A stretch of DNA of 64,000 bases from Tubiluchus corallicola (GCA_030141605.1 JAQGDQ010000243.1:211001-275000); one strand, 5' to 3'. Shown: positions 37,001-50,167, counted from the first letter of the stretch. Notes: generated from the sequence alone by a model not told the origin. Made by a program: numbers and translations.

Positions 37001-39602
37001 AAGTCTTCAGATTGATGGTTTGTTACACTAGTTATATGTTTGCTGCATTTTAATGAATAATGAATAGCAACACTGTTCATTTTATTTGGACCACAGTTAA
37101 GTAATTCAGTTGACTTGTTCCAAAATTCCTGCATCATGATGAAAAACACGTGATCTGTGTTACTGTGGCTAGATGTGTGGAGTTGTCTTCCGGATGTTTG
37201 TTTTCCTGTTTCTACTCCATTCATGCATTCTCCGCAAATATTTATAGATTGATGATTTGTTACACTAGTTATATATTTGTTGCATTTTATTTGAACCACA
37301 GTTCAGTAATTCAATTGACTTGTTCCAAAACTCCTGCGTCACGATGAAAAACAGTCACTTTGTGAATAACGTTGACAATTGTAGATGTTTTGCAGTGCCA
37401 AATTTCACTAGGTGATCTATTACTGTGGCTAGATGTGTGGAATTGTCTTCCGCATGTTTGTTTTCCTGTGCTTCTACTCCATTCACGCATTCTCCGCAAA
37501 ATTTATGGAGCTGAACAAGTGTTGCTGTTATGTTATGTTATGTTATGTTACATATAACTTTATAACTTTGTAAATTTAAATTTGCTTTTTTTTTCTTTTA
37601 GCTACTCTGTGTCATGATCCAGATGTGCTAAACGAAATCTTACAATTGTCGCAGCAGGAATGGCTGAAATATGAAGTTCCGAAGCTGTCGGCAAGTGAAC
37701 GATTGAAAGTTAACTGTAAAATGGTTGGCCTCAAATTTTACCGATCCACGCCTGCAGATGGCAACTGTTTCTTCCATGCAGTAGCTGATGAACTCAATTT
37801 ATTAAAACTGCCTAATAAAACTACTGCATACAGATTACGCTTACAGCTAGTAGAATTTCTCTGCCAGAATCCCACACTTCAGGTATGTGTCATACCTGCA
37901 CAAATTGAACTGTGGTATTGTTTGTAAGGGGCTTCATAGTTTTAACCCAAAAACTTGAGTAAGTATACTCTTGACTCTACTCAGTTGTGTGGATAGAGTG
38001 CCACATTTTCAGGTGCATCAAGTTTCCTACTATATTACACTTTTTTGATGCTTATTTTTTTCTTTCCATACTCCTAGTTTTTAACTTTACTCACTAACCG
38101 TGGTCAAATTCCCCTGTTAATAAGACTACTACATATAATAATCCTAATTACTGAATAATTGTATTGTATTGTTTAGATTTAGGTATCTAACTTTATTATT
38201 TTTTGTTTCCAGTTCTTTTTGAATAATTTGTATCATTTATACTGTTTTTATTATTATTATTTTATTATTTGTTTTTGTTTTTGTTATCTGCAGCATCAAC
38301 GTTAATTTCTAATATACTAACCTATTTATAAGAAAGGGCAGGAGACTAGATGACTCTATGGTCCTTCCCTGCCCTGCTCCATGATTATAATTACTTAATA
38401 TTTAAAAAACTTTTGATGTTAAACTAATTGGAGAAAATAAATGTTCTATGTCTATGTCTATGTCTACTGCGTATTTTGGGGCCAGATGCACTAAAGTTCT
38501 TATGAACAATTTTCCGTGTAAGTTTATGTGTATGAATATTCTTACACTGCCCTTCCATTGGAGCGTCAGGCCAATTAAAGTGCCTAATTGGCCATTGTGA
38601 GGTGGACTCACGCTGTTGATTGGCATTTCCCAATTAGTATATTAACTGTAATGAGTTTGCATGCTGTGATTACATTATGACTAATCATAAAAAACAGAAT
38701 GAAACTTTAAAGTGAACCATCGTCAGTGTAGTAGGTGCTCATTTTGCTCAGTCTGTACACAAAATAACTACTATTCACTATAGACAGTTGTTTTTATTGC
38801 TTGCAGGGTCCAGACGGTGATATCTGTCTCAGTTCTTCTGTAGAAGATGATAACTGGGAACATTATTTAGCCAGAATGAAGCATTCCGGAGAATGGGCTG
38901 ATGCAGTTGCAGTAGTTGGTATGGCTCATATGCTGAAACACGACATACTAATTGTTACCAGTGCCCCATCCTCAACTGCAGAAGACTCTCCCATTGTGTG
39001 GATTGTAGGGGATTTTAACTTCTCGGGCCAGCCCTTACTGCTCGGACACATATTTGAAAACCATTATCAGGGCTTACAATTAGACGGTAAGTGGAGCTGG
39101 ATAAATATGTTTTCTAGAAAGGGATTGCTCGCATCAGGAATTGCAACGCTGGGTAAGTTGGTAAGAGGATTACAATACATGTCAAGTTATGGTTGATTTG
39201 GAACAATGAGCGTATAATTTACGAATTAAATCAGGTATGGCCAAAACGTGACTGAAAACTAACTCGCTTATGGTATATTTATAAATATGGAAAATACATG
39301 CTAAATGGCATGAAGAAGTAGTAAATTTCCTGTACATGATGTTCTAACCTAAATTTACTACCTGCTAGAAACATATAAGCTTGTTGTTAGAAATGTGCTC
39401 TCGAATCCCAAGCTAATAATCAAGTACTATAAGTACTGTTAGTGCCGACAGGCCAAACATGAGTTTTTGCTGGGTCTTCCTTGTAGAAATGTGCTCTTGA
39501 ATCCCAAGCTAATAATGAAGTATTATAAGTACTGTTAGTGCCGACAGCCCAAACATGAGTTTTTGTTGGGTCTTCCTTGTAGGCAATAAAGAAGTTCTTT
39601 AA
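34050..39602 (+). CDS. Tandem OTU-domain protein, first domain catalytically dead
   Basis: Six exons join in frame: 34050-34065 (ATG, five codons and one base), 35600-35865, 36726-37017, 37602-37882, 38807-39086 and a probable terminal exon 39583-39602 (acceptor TTCCTTGTAG, stop TAA, AATAAA at 39642), giving about 384 residues. The first five exons are secure. Residues 6-191 and 192-378 are two copies of an OTU cysteine-protease fold. The second has STPADGNCFFHAVADEL with Cys247 and its histidine in NHYQ (His371). The first has TPEDDDSFFHAVAEQL, where the Asp-Gly-Asn-Cys loop is Asp-Asp-Asp-Ser (Ser61), while the NHYQ histidine (His184) remains. OTU enzymes cleave ubiquitin chains, so copy 2 is a candidate deubiquitinase and copy 1 a possible ubiquitin-binding or regulatory pseudoenzyme; that role is inferred. 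Each copy is an exon pair bounded by phase-1 introns. If the 39086 donor is not used, the frame runs on to a stop at 39194-39196. Confidence 0.85.
34946..35520. repeat. 57-bp minisatellite, about 10 copies
   Basis: A unit containing GCTATTATGTTCATATATTA and ATCAAGTAAAGTTTTGCCCA repeats about ten times in intron 1 of the OTU gene. It ends about 80 bp before exon 2. The length is divisible by three, which produces long but meaningless open frames. Confidence 0.95.
36488..36545 (-). mobile_element. LINE-type 3' end with (TTATC)n tail
   Basis: Five GATAA repeats followed by TATTTATTTTCATCGG on the plus strand read, on the minus strand, as an AAATA-like signal ending in a short tandem tail. It lies in OTU intron 2, about 180 bp before exon 3. 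Confidence 0.5.
37010..37553. repeat. ~240-bp tandem duplication ending in a (TTATG)n tail
   Basis: Sequence from ATTGATGGTTTGTTACACTA at the end of OTU exon 3 is repeated from 37249, so the last exon bases and the donor region were copied into the intron. In the copy the donor GT reads AT. The duplicated part includes TGGCTAGATGTGTGGA and CATTCTCCGCAAA. A (TTATG)n run at about 37530-37553 looks like a LINE tail, and the VWNCLP-type reading nearby suggests a degraded LINE C-terminus. Confidence 0.65.
38300..38466 (+). mobile_element. LINE 3' end with terminal hairpin and (TATGTC)n tail
   Basis: The hairpin at 38336-38375 pairs GGGCAGG with CCTGCCC around GACTAGATGAC. It is followed by AATAAATG and a TCTATG repeat ending at 38466. 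The loop shares GACTAGATGAC with the hairpin at 20073 and is close to that at 20861. It sits in OTU intron 4 in the sense orientation. Confidence 0.65.
39391..39582. repeat. 96-bp direct duplication carrying a splice acceptor
   Basis: AAATGTGCTC to TTCCTTGTAG occurs twice in tandem (39391-39486 and 39487-39582) with a handful of changes. Each copy ends in a good acceptor, and the second precedes the proposed OTU terminal exon. Confidence 0.85.
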
Positions 39603-39649
39603 CTACATAGTGCAGTGATTAATACCATTGTTCAAGTCTCAAATAAAAA

Positions 39650-40146
39650 AATAGCAATAACTGTTTCTGCTTTGCAAATATCTAATATTTTTCATATTAC
39701 TATACGTTTTTTATATCTATTTCACTGCTGTGCAATTAATGTTTGATTGTTATTCTTAATTTATTTTACATTCACTTAAAAATTTAATAATGTAACTGTC
39801 ATCCAGCACTTTATATTCGCAATTTTTGAAGAGTATGATTGTTAATGTGGTCTATACAGTGTACACATCAATTGCCTTACATGTATTTAAGTACTTTTAC
39901 TAAATTTTCACCTCTATTCATTAAAATTAGCTGGAACTGGAATATTTGTTAAAATTAATTAAGCTGATACTAACTGCGATAAATTAGAATCTTATTATCG
40001 GCAAATGCTGCTAATTAATGTAATGGCGCTCATTATTTTGAAGACATTTGTTTCTATTTTTACAATTTATATTTGAAAAATAAAAACTATATTAGGATGT
40101 CTATGAAATCGGCCTTCACCCATGCATGCATGTAAACCACTCTTGT
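39650..40146. other. No gene seen; OTU gene 3' flank
   Basis: AT-rich sequence between the proposed OTU polyadenylation signal and the 5S-headed SINE. Confidence 0.4.
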
Positions 40147-40691
40147 AAACAGTGCTTGTTTATGGCCATATCACGTTGAAAACACCGGTTCTCGTCTGAT
40201 CACCGAAGTTAAGCAACGTAGAGCCTGGTTAGTACTTGGATGGATGACCGCCTAGGAATACCAGATGCTGTAGGCCTGCGGGATGCCCACACTGTATCTT
40301 GACACTAGGCGGAAGAGCTGCACGAGCAGTCAATGGCTAGAGGGCGGAGGAGGTCAAGTGACCCAACGGCCATGTGTAGGGGAGTAAACCTTCAAAATCG
40401 GGAGTGGAGCCCCGAAGGCGGACCAGTGCAGCATGCTCACTGACTCCGGCAGTTCCTGCAGCCAACCTGGTGCCACATGTATCGCTCGGCTTTCCTTTGG
40501 ACTACACACCAGGGAGGAAGAGAGGGGGTTCCTGTAGTCTGGGCATCTCAGAATCTCCATACACCTTGCCCAGGCATGCGCCCTGGAGACGTTCAAGGAT
40601 CGGACTGTTCAGCCATAGTCGACACTGCAGCTCCATTGGCGCACACTCCATTGTCTTCCAAGACAGAAGAATGCCAATAAAACAGTGCTTG
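40147..40691 (+). mobile_element. 5S rRNA-derived SINE (SINE3-like) with 12-bp target-site duplication
   Basis: The 5' 118 bp are a near-complete animal 5S rRNA sequence, followed by about 400 bp of unrelated body ending at GAATGCCAATA. The same 12 bp, AAACAGTGCTTG, lie at 40147-40158 and 40680-40691. That is the signature of target-primed retroposition. A 5S head fused to a longer body is the definition of the SINE3 class. The overlapping open frames inside are not genes. The partner LINE supplying the 3' end is unknown. Confidence 0.85.
40158..40275 (+). pseudogene. 5S rRNA-like head of the SINE
   Basis: Contains CCGGTTCTCGTCTGATCACC, GAAGTTAAGCAAC and GGTTAGTACTTGGATGG, the conserved core and internal Pol III promoter of animal 5S rRNA, ending GCTGTAGGC. 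Substitutions at several conserved positions (for example GCAACGTAGAGCCTGG and GGATGACCGCC) and its fusion to the SINE body indicate that it is not a functional rRNA gene. Confidence 0.8.
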
Positions 40692-43583
40692 AATTGTGAA
40701 ATTTTAAGATGATGAACGTGAATGGGGGGGGGGGGGGCTAGCTCAGGTGAGCAACCCTCACAAAAAATTTTGTGCATAGATCGTACATGTTAAACTATAC
40801 TTTCTATAAAAGTTTGGCATTGTAACAAGCCAAGTAGAAGCACCGTTGACTTCTGAGACAAACAACAGTGATTAGTACAAATCAGTATACAAAAATCTCT
40901 GTATTTTAGCAAAGTTTCCTTTCATCGCATATCCTCAGTTTAAGCACTTCTTATAAGTAGAGCTACAAGTGTGATGCGTACAAGAATCCATGAGAACAAA
41001 ATGTTTAATATCATCCAATATTTCAAAAATGTCTAATGTCATCCAATATTTCATAAATTATCAAAAATTAATATTAATATCATTAATTGTACTTGACTGC
41101 ATAGTGTTGCAAGTTAGTAAAGCTACTTTATTTTTCACAAAAAATGTAAAATTTAGACTTATAACTGTTTTGAGAAATACATATTAGACTTGAAAATTTT
41201 GACTATTTCTTATATACACAGGCTTATAAGCAAGCTATGCGACCAGTTATAAATCTCTAAACTGTGCATGATGCTTTTTCTTCCCTTCCTGGTTTACTGC
41301 CTTCTACTAATAGTCTCAAATACCCTGCTTAATTCAAGCTGTATCTTACTTTCTAATAGTAATTATTTATTGCTACACTGCTTACTCTAGATCATTGCCA
41401 TATTTTGCCAATGATGTGCACACAGTCGCTTGTACCCGAAGTCGGACTAAAAAACAAAAGTTCCATTATTGTGTATTGCTAGAACCATAAATATTGGTCC
41501 CTTATCAACTCTGCAGAAAATTCAAAAAACGTTTTTATTACAATAGCAGTAATATCTTTTAACAGAAAACAAAATAATGTATCTCCATAACTACTGTATA
41601 TAAACGCATATGCATACATACAGAATACAAGTGTGGACAGTGGACACCCTGATCAAGTATTTCATAGAGGGGAATCGGGAAAGGGCATGCTGCATTGGTT
41701 TTACATCTCATAACACATGAGAGCTAGTATTGCAGCGACTAATTCTATGGATGCAGATGATAAACATACGGGGAACTATGGCCTATCACTATACACAGAT
41801 AGATTTGAAGGAAGTTAATTAATCACACAATTTAGTCATCAAATTCAAAAGTTTAAACAAGTTAACAACAGCAACAGGGCCGGTTTCAACTGGTGCATGG
41901 CCTATAGCACACTGTACACCGTAAGGAGGCCCAAAACACAAAAATATGTGGGGTTTCCTCTTCGTCATAACAATGCCCAATCTCAAAGCCGATAGTTGAT
42001 GACAGCTGATAAGAAAAAACATGCCAATCGTAACCTCAGTAAGTTACCTTCTGCTTAAGTAAAAGGTATCTTACCTATAAAGTAATCAAAACAGACCGCA
42101 ATAAGCGACTTGTGATTTGTGGCCTTGATATGTGTTACTTGAAAATACTGACGATTGAATGCAGTTCTTGACACATAAACATTGTCACCAGATGCCTCTT
42201 TTATCAGCCGGCTTGCAAGCATTTAGTGTGTGTCAGCTGGGGCCTGTCGCATATACACTACTTTTGCTACTCTGTTCATCCATTCCTGGGCAACAGAAAG
42301 TTCAGCAATGACAAGAAATAACAATATTAACAAAGCTAATAACTGAGGTTAATAGGAAACAATAAATGTTTGCAAAGTTCATATTTGCCCACTTTGTGTC
42401 CATGTTTTTTAAAGCAGTCCTTCAAAGCAAGCAGTTTGTACAGCAGTAGCAATGCATCTTGTGCAGTTAAATTCAACAATGACTCCAAATATCAGAGTAA
42501 CTACTGCAGGTAATCAGTTTTTGCCCAGCAAGTAGAATTGAAGCAAGACGCAATGTTATTTACGTGATTACATCATTAAGATGAAATCAATCATGATTGG
42601 AAAGCAAATAAAAAATACCTGTTGCCACCATGGGTACGATTCTGCAAATTGGCTGATCTGCTTCTTGGTCAGTAAGTTACTTTAAAAATGTTTTGAAAAT
42701 GAATATTGCTAAATATGTATGAATATGTATGTATGTATAACCAAATTCTCATGAATGTTGTAATTGCATCTCAAAAAAATATATACTTGTGTAGAATTTT
42801 GAATGTGTAATCATAATCGCAGTATATTTTAATCGATCAATGATGTCAAATGGATCAATGATGTGTTTATTCTAATGTGTGCAACTATATATATTTTGAT
42901 CCTTTATATATATATATATTTGAACCAAACTGATACATATTTTGAATTTATAGGCTACCGAGATATTTTGAACATATTGTCATTTCTTGTGTATAGCATT
43001 CTAAGTGACATTTTATAATAGGGGGATTCCTACACCTTAACAAAATGTGAATTGATAATGCATTTAATTATCACTGCCAATAGATAAACAAATCATATCA
43101 AGCATGGTGCTGTTCATTAAGCAAATATTTAAATATACAACCTGTTAAACAATGTGAATAACGCCTAATAATAATGTTGCATAACCATAATGTCAGAAGT
43201 CAGAATTAGTAAATGTAGGACGATACGTGGCAACATGTTACGGCTTACAAAGACGTAGTTATTACAAAATTTCAATTCTTTTCTTTACTTGATCTATACA
43301 ACTATAGAGTCTGCAATGAAAAGGAACTGGTATTTTGGTCCTAAGCCTTGCTGCAAATATTTCTTCATGCAAACAACTTAAATATATATATATATATATA
43401 TCCATATATATATATTTATCCATTCACTTAACAAGAGAACATTTACACAAATAGCACCATATTAACAGTCCATTGTTTTTGAAAAATTACGCATGCTTAA
43501 AGAATTTACAACCAACTACCTAGGTGTAGAGCATAATTCTATACAGCCAAACGGTCAAATGTTAACTAAAAAATTATTAAATA
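40692..43583. other. No gene seen; several microsatellites
   Basis: AT-rich sequence. Short repeats are (TATG)n at about 42711-42738 and TA tracts near 42905-42920 and 43383-43418. CAGGGCCGGTTTCAAC at 41876 resembles a hAT terminus without a matching partner. Confidence 0.4.
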
Positions 43584-44234
43584 CTAACTTGATTTTTTCC
43601 CTTTCTCAAAATGTTTATTTCGAGCAATGGCAATTAAAGCGATGGCACTGACAGTTAATGCAGGAATATTTGGCAAACAGATGTAAAAGTCATTCAACGC
43701 TAGTCCATAACTTAACCACAAACCTCCAACAAATAAAGATATTAAAGTTAACAGAAAATTGCCTTCGAAAGCCTCGCATTTTACAAGTGAGCGTACTGCA
43801 TGTGGCAGTGGTATCATGAAACTTATTCCAATCAACGAAGAACCTAACAGTCCAGCAAGATTAGCAATTTTCTTCTGTTCGTGCAATACTGTGTGCATGT
43901 ATACATAAACCAGCCCAAGGGCCGTCCAAGCAGTTATGCAGTACAACAGTGACGGAGTCTTTTCTTTAGTGAAATACAAGAAAATGAAGATATAAGCAAC
44001 GTGAAGAACAATTCCAGAAATGTTCAAATAGAATATAATGTTGTCTTTTATTAGATATCCATAGTAGGCCATGAGTGTAGTGTTCACTGAAGCAAATAAG
44101 AATTGTAAAAAAGGAAATTTCTTTGAGTCCTGATGCTGCACCACATCAACACAGATTGGTATTCCACAAGCAAAAAGACAAAATGTCACTATTGTCGCTA
44201 GCCATCCTACGACTTCATATGGTTCCATTGTCAC
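43584..44234 (-). CDS. SWEET (SLC50) sugar transporter, single exon
   Basis: A 216-residue ORF with seven predicted membrane helices arranged as two MtN3/saliva triple-helix repeats (about residues 8-90 and 123-208) joined by a linker helix, the usual length and layout of animal SWEETs. Recognisable positions include the TM1 proline in CGIPIC, the YLNISG asparagine in TM3 and the LPNIPA asparagine in TM7, which line the substrate pocket in this family, plus PLPHAVRSL after TM5. SWEETs are passive uniporters of glucose or sucrose at plasma or internal membranes; the substrate here is not determined. A second ATG lies two codons in. The coding sequence has no intron, unlike most animal SLC50A1 genes; 5' untranslated introns could still exist. 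Confidence 0.88.
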   Translation of the reverse strand: MTMEPYEVVGWLATIVTFCLFACGIPICVDVVQHQDSKKFPFLQFLFASVNTTLMAYYGYLIKDNIIFYLNISGIVLHVAYIFIFLYFTKEKTPSLLYCITAWTALGLVYVYMHTVLHEQKKIANLAGLLGSSLIGISFMIPLPHAVRSLVKCEAFEGNFLLTLISLFVGGLWLSYGLALNDFYICLPNIPALTVSAIALIAIARNKHFEKGKKSS

Positions 44235-45836
44235 AAGTTAAATTTTTTATCAAAAGTTAACATTAGCAAAACCAGATGTTATCTAAGACGAGATTTGCTA
44301 ATTTGTACTAATTCACCTAAATGTTATTAACCTGCACCACTCCTTTCAAGTTCTTGTTGAACTTGAAGATTCTGCTTTCGCTGTAAGTGTAATATGCTTA
44401 TGATATATCAGCATTAGCTGCCCTGAGAGCAGCTCCAAGAGCACCTAAAATAAAGCAACACATTTAGTGGAAATGAAAACCAGACAAACGGTTGTGTTCA
44501 TTACCTAAAGCATACATTCAAACATTAGCTATATTGCGAACACTTGTAAAGTTTCCCACAAAACTCCACATCATTTACTGTATTCTAGAGAAACTACATA
44601 ATAGTTAGTCTCACAGGATTTAAAATGACAATTGGAAATTTGTTTTAATGTGAATATAATATATACTTAAAAATGCTATTAACGTAAATCTTGAAATTAC
44701 TTTTCTAAAACTTTAAAAAATCATTGCTTATTCTTTCAGCTTGTTTTCTCACTAGTTTAATCAGCTATTATTTCGAAAACTTACTTTAAAAACCTTTTCC
44801 TTGTCCTTCAAACACCTTTTCTCATTATCACTTGTTCTCTCTTTGACACACTGTATTATTTTTCAACGTCCTACCATCTGTTTATACCTATAATTCAACA
44901 TGGTAACACCTTGTGCTGTAAGCCCTGTTATGGAAAACAAGACCAATGGTGGGTCTATTGGCAATGCAATTCTACCTTGAAATAAACGACAACCTAGCAC
45001 AACTTATTGCCACACCATTTCAATTACCTAGCCAAGTACTCTGCCATTGCCATGCCAGACCAGAAATTGTTTCCCTAATTACTCTGTCATCACTAGTTCC
45101 TCAATATTGTCAGTTATTCATAACCTAAAATTCCTATACTCTTTACTGTTAAAAACACTACTAATAGCCAAAATTTACAACATAGTACATTATGAAAACT
45201 TGGATTTGGTTTCACTGAAAATAAATGAAACCCTGGCACAGCTCATTCTGATTAACCAAGTACCTACCTAATTCAACTAAGGCGTATTGTATGATGAAAG
45301 ATTTTCATATCTCGCAACCCTTGACGTGCTGGCTGACATATTTGCTGAATGTCTAATGGTTAATACAAGCATAATATAATTATGTGTACAGCTACGACTA
45401 TAACTATAGTATAAGCAATACTACTGCAGCGCTTACAGCATTCAGATGTGCAGTCATAATCTTTCTTGCCATATGAACAAGCAACTGCCATTAAGACTGC
45501 GAAATCTGTCAACACTGCTTCAACTGCTTTCAGATCCTTGTTCAATTCTGCTTACGGTGTTAAACATAAATTATTACTGCAACTGACTCTAAAACAACGT
45601 AACCTGGTTGAAGGTGGAGTAGAGACCGGGAGAACCAGACGTATATAATCGTACATTAATGTACTCGAGCAAAAATTATAACCGACAACAATTAGTTAAT
45701 CCAGTAAAATGATTTTGAGATAACTGTTATTTACAATATGTGAAAGATATAATTATTATACGCAATCGCCAAAGTCAAGGGAATCAAGTTGTGGGAGTTA
45801 TTTGTCATTTTTACAACTGGTGTCTCGTGTTTATGG
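44235..45836. other. No supported gene
   Basis: AT-rich sequence between the divergent SWEET and RPS28 genes. It includes a minus-strand exon-like stretch at 44444-44398 (see findings) and two diverged direct repeats (AAATAAACGACAACCTAGCA / AAATAAATGAAACCCTGGCA) near 44980 and 45218. Confidence 0.35.
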
Positions 45837-45860
45837 TATAAATGTTCTCTTGTTTCCTAA
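45837..45860 (+). promoter_or_regulatory. Possible RPS28 core promoter: TATA-like box and pyrimidine tract
   Basis: TATAAA at 45837-45842 is followed by TTCTCTTGTTTCCT, a pyrimidine-rich stretch like the 5'-terminal oligopyrimidine starts of ribosomal protein mRNAs. The RPS28 ATG follows at 45891. The spacing between TATA and tract is short, so the exact start site is uncertain. Confidence 0.35.
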
Positions 45861-45890
45861 TGGTGGCGTAAAAGTATCTAAAACAGTAAA

Positions 45891-48430
<2,540 letters not shown>

Positions 48431-48539
48431 CAGGGTATGTATAGGATGCAAACACCATCAAATATTCTTACTATCTCTTGATTAGTCTACATTTTAAAAA
48501 ATTTTAACATAAATAATTAAATAATTCCTCCTTCTCTAG

Positions 48540-48896
48540 CTGGTCCGGATAGCACCCTGAATCGAGATTGTCAGTTTTGCTCACTGTACATGTTTACATT
48601 ACTTTTTGCCTTCCTGTCATAGCTTAATAGGTATAATTTTAAGTGTTCCCATATCAGTTCTTATACATTGGTGTATTACAAAAGTAATGGAAAATCTAGG
48701 GAAGCTGTCAAATCTCTTTATGCCGCCCACTTTGGGACTCCAGAAAAAATTGCCATTAAGCGAGTTTGGCATTATGAAGGGGGCGTGTTATAAATTTGAA
48801 CATTATATTAATATCGTAATCACACCTTCGTATTCTAAAAACAACTAAGTAAAATTAACAGTGAAACATGAATCTACATAGATCCTTATTAATGTA
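48540..48896. other. Probable RPS28 3' untranslated exon, then intergenic sequence
   Basis: CTGGTCCGGATAGCACCC follows the acceptor at 48539. No protein frame is conserved here. A clear AATAAA signal is lacking, so the transcript end is not defined. Confidence 0.3.
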
Positions 48897-49666
48897 CAGT
48901 CAACCTCGGGTGTAAGGTACTCACCTATAAGGGACCACCAACACCGGTCCCGATTTTTCGTAACGTTCCTATGTAAAAAATCTTTGTATATAAGGTACTC
49001 GGATATAAGGGACTTTCGGTTATAAGGGACGATATCTTCAGGTCCCGCATAATAGAAACCCAGGTAAATTACCTCGCATATAAGGGACCCTATGAGCAAA
49101 TATTTTTTACATCCTAAAACGGCTATGCCGAGACCCCGCGCAGGCCCGACTGTATTCCCTTGGACCTGGTAGTTCGTGTGATGCACCTCAGCCAATCACA
49201 ATGTCCCTTATAAATTATGCGGTAGGTGGTGATTGGCCGATGAGCTGATCAGCAAGAACAATGAGATTTACAACTTTCTGGGTAATTTTTTTGTAAACAA
49301 ATGAATAGCAATCAAACTTGGGAGTAAAATTGTTGATTACATCGGAGTAAAAATGTCCTAAAGGCTCTGCTTATACATTTGCATAAACATTATTAGCATA
49401 ACTACCAGTAGTAAAATGGCTTGTAATTGGGATGAGTTTGAATAAACATCGATTTTTGTGTTCAGTTCAAGACGATTGGGTGTGTTTGCATTAAATCGGT
49501 ATATTACATACATTGCGACAAACGGTTCATTGGGCATTAGGATACCAGATGAAGTATATAGAGCTTGTAGGTCTAGATACACCCTCGGTCTGACTCAGGT
49601 TTGGCTATTAGGGGCATTGGACGTTTTTTCCGGTCCTGAGGTGTCCCTTATATCCGAGGCTGACTG
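48897..49666. mobile_element. pogo/Tigger-like MITE
   Basis: The left end, CAGTCAACCTCGG followed by a TAAGG-type repeat, is mirrored at the right by the reverse complement of CAGTCAGCCTCGGATATAAG. TA precedes the left end; TG follows the right, so one side of the expected TA duplication is mutated. The termini resemble pogo/Tigger elements of the Tc1/mariner group. ATATAAGGGAC-type sequence recurs several times near the left end. The 116-residue minus-strand frame inside is not a transposase. Confidence 0.7.
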
Positions 49667-49942
49667 TGGTTTGCATCATCTTGTTTTAATAGTTGGAACT
49701 CGATTATCATTTTGATTTTTTTTCCGTTTTTTTGCAACAACACATTCAGTGTACATATTAACTTGTATATCTTAACAAAGCTGTGTTAAATTTGCATTGC
49801 TTTGATCCACGTACATGGTCATCTAGCACCATTAGTGCTAAGGGGAACAATACTAAATGCAGTTCTAGTTATGTTCCTTTGCACTGTGTCAATTTAAAAT
49901 AATTTTCTGGAGCCTTCCAGAGAGAAGTTGAAGTATTATTTT

Positions 49943-50167
49943 TTAATACAATCTCAGAATTTCAAACAGTGCTGATGAAAATTGTAGTTGTGCATTGTAG
50001 CAAATAGTACGTCCGCATTCCAGCTTAGCAACAGCAACTTTCACTAACTCCATTTCGGGAAACCCTTCTTGTTCGTCCGCAGTTTTCTTCAGTGTATCGT
50101 TGATGTAAGAGATATGCAACCATGAGCTATTTAGACCATTGCCATTTAATAAGTTCCAGACTTTCAT
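49943..50167 (-). CDS. Hypothetical 74-aa ORF
   Basis: ATG at 50167 opens 74 codons. The composition is balanced and protein-like, with an amphipathic middle (EMELVKVAVAKLECGRTI). No domain is recognised, no polyadenylation signal or flanking exon is clear, and it could be an old retroposed or chance frame. It lies between the pogo-like MITE and the PIF1 gene. Confidence 0.2.
   Translation of the reverse strand: MKVWNLLNGNGLNSSWLHISYINDTLKKTADEQEGFPEMELVKVAVAKLECGRTICYNAQLQFSSALFEILRLY

Noticed and set aside
41876-41900. hAT terminus CAGGGCCGGTTTCAAC
   Set aside because: No matching inverted end or 8-bp duplication was found nearby.
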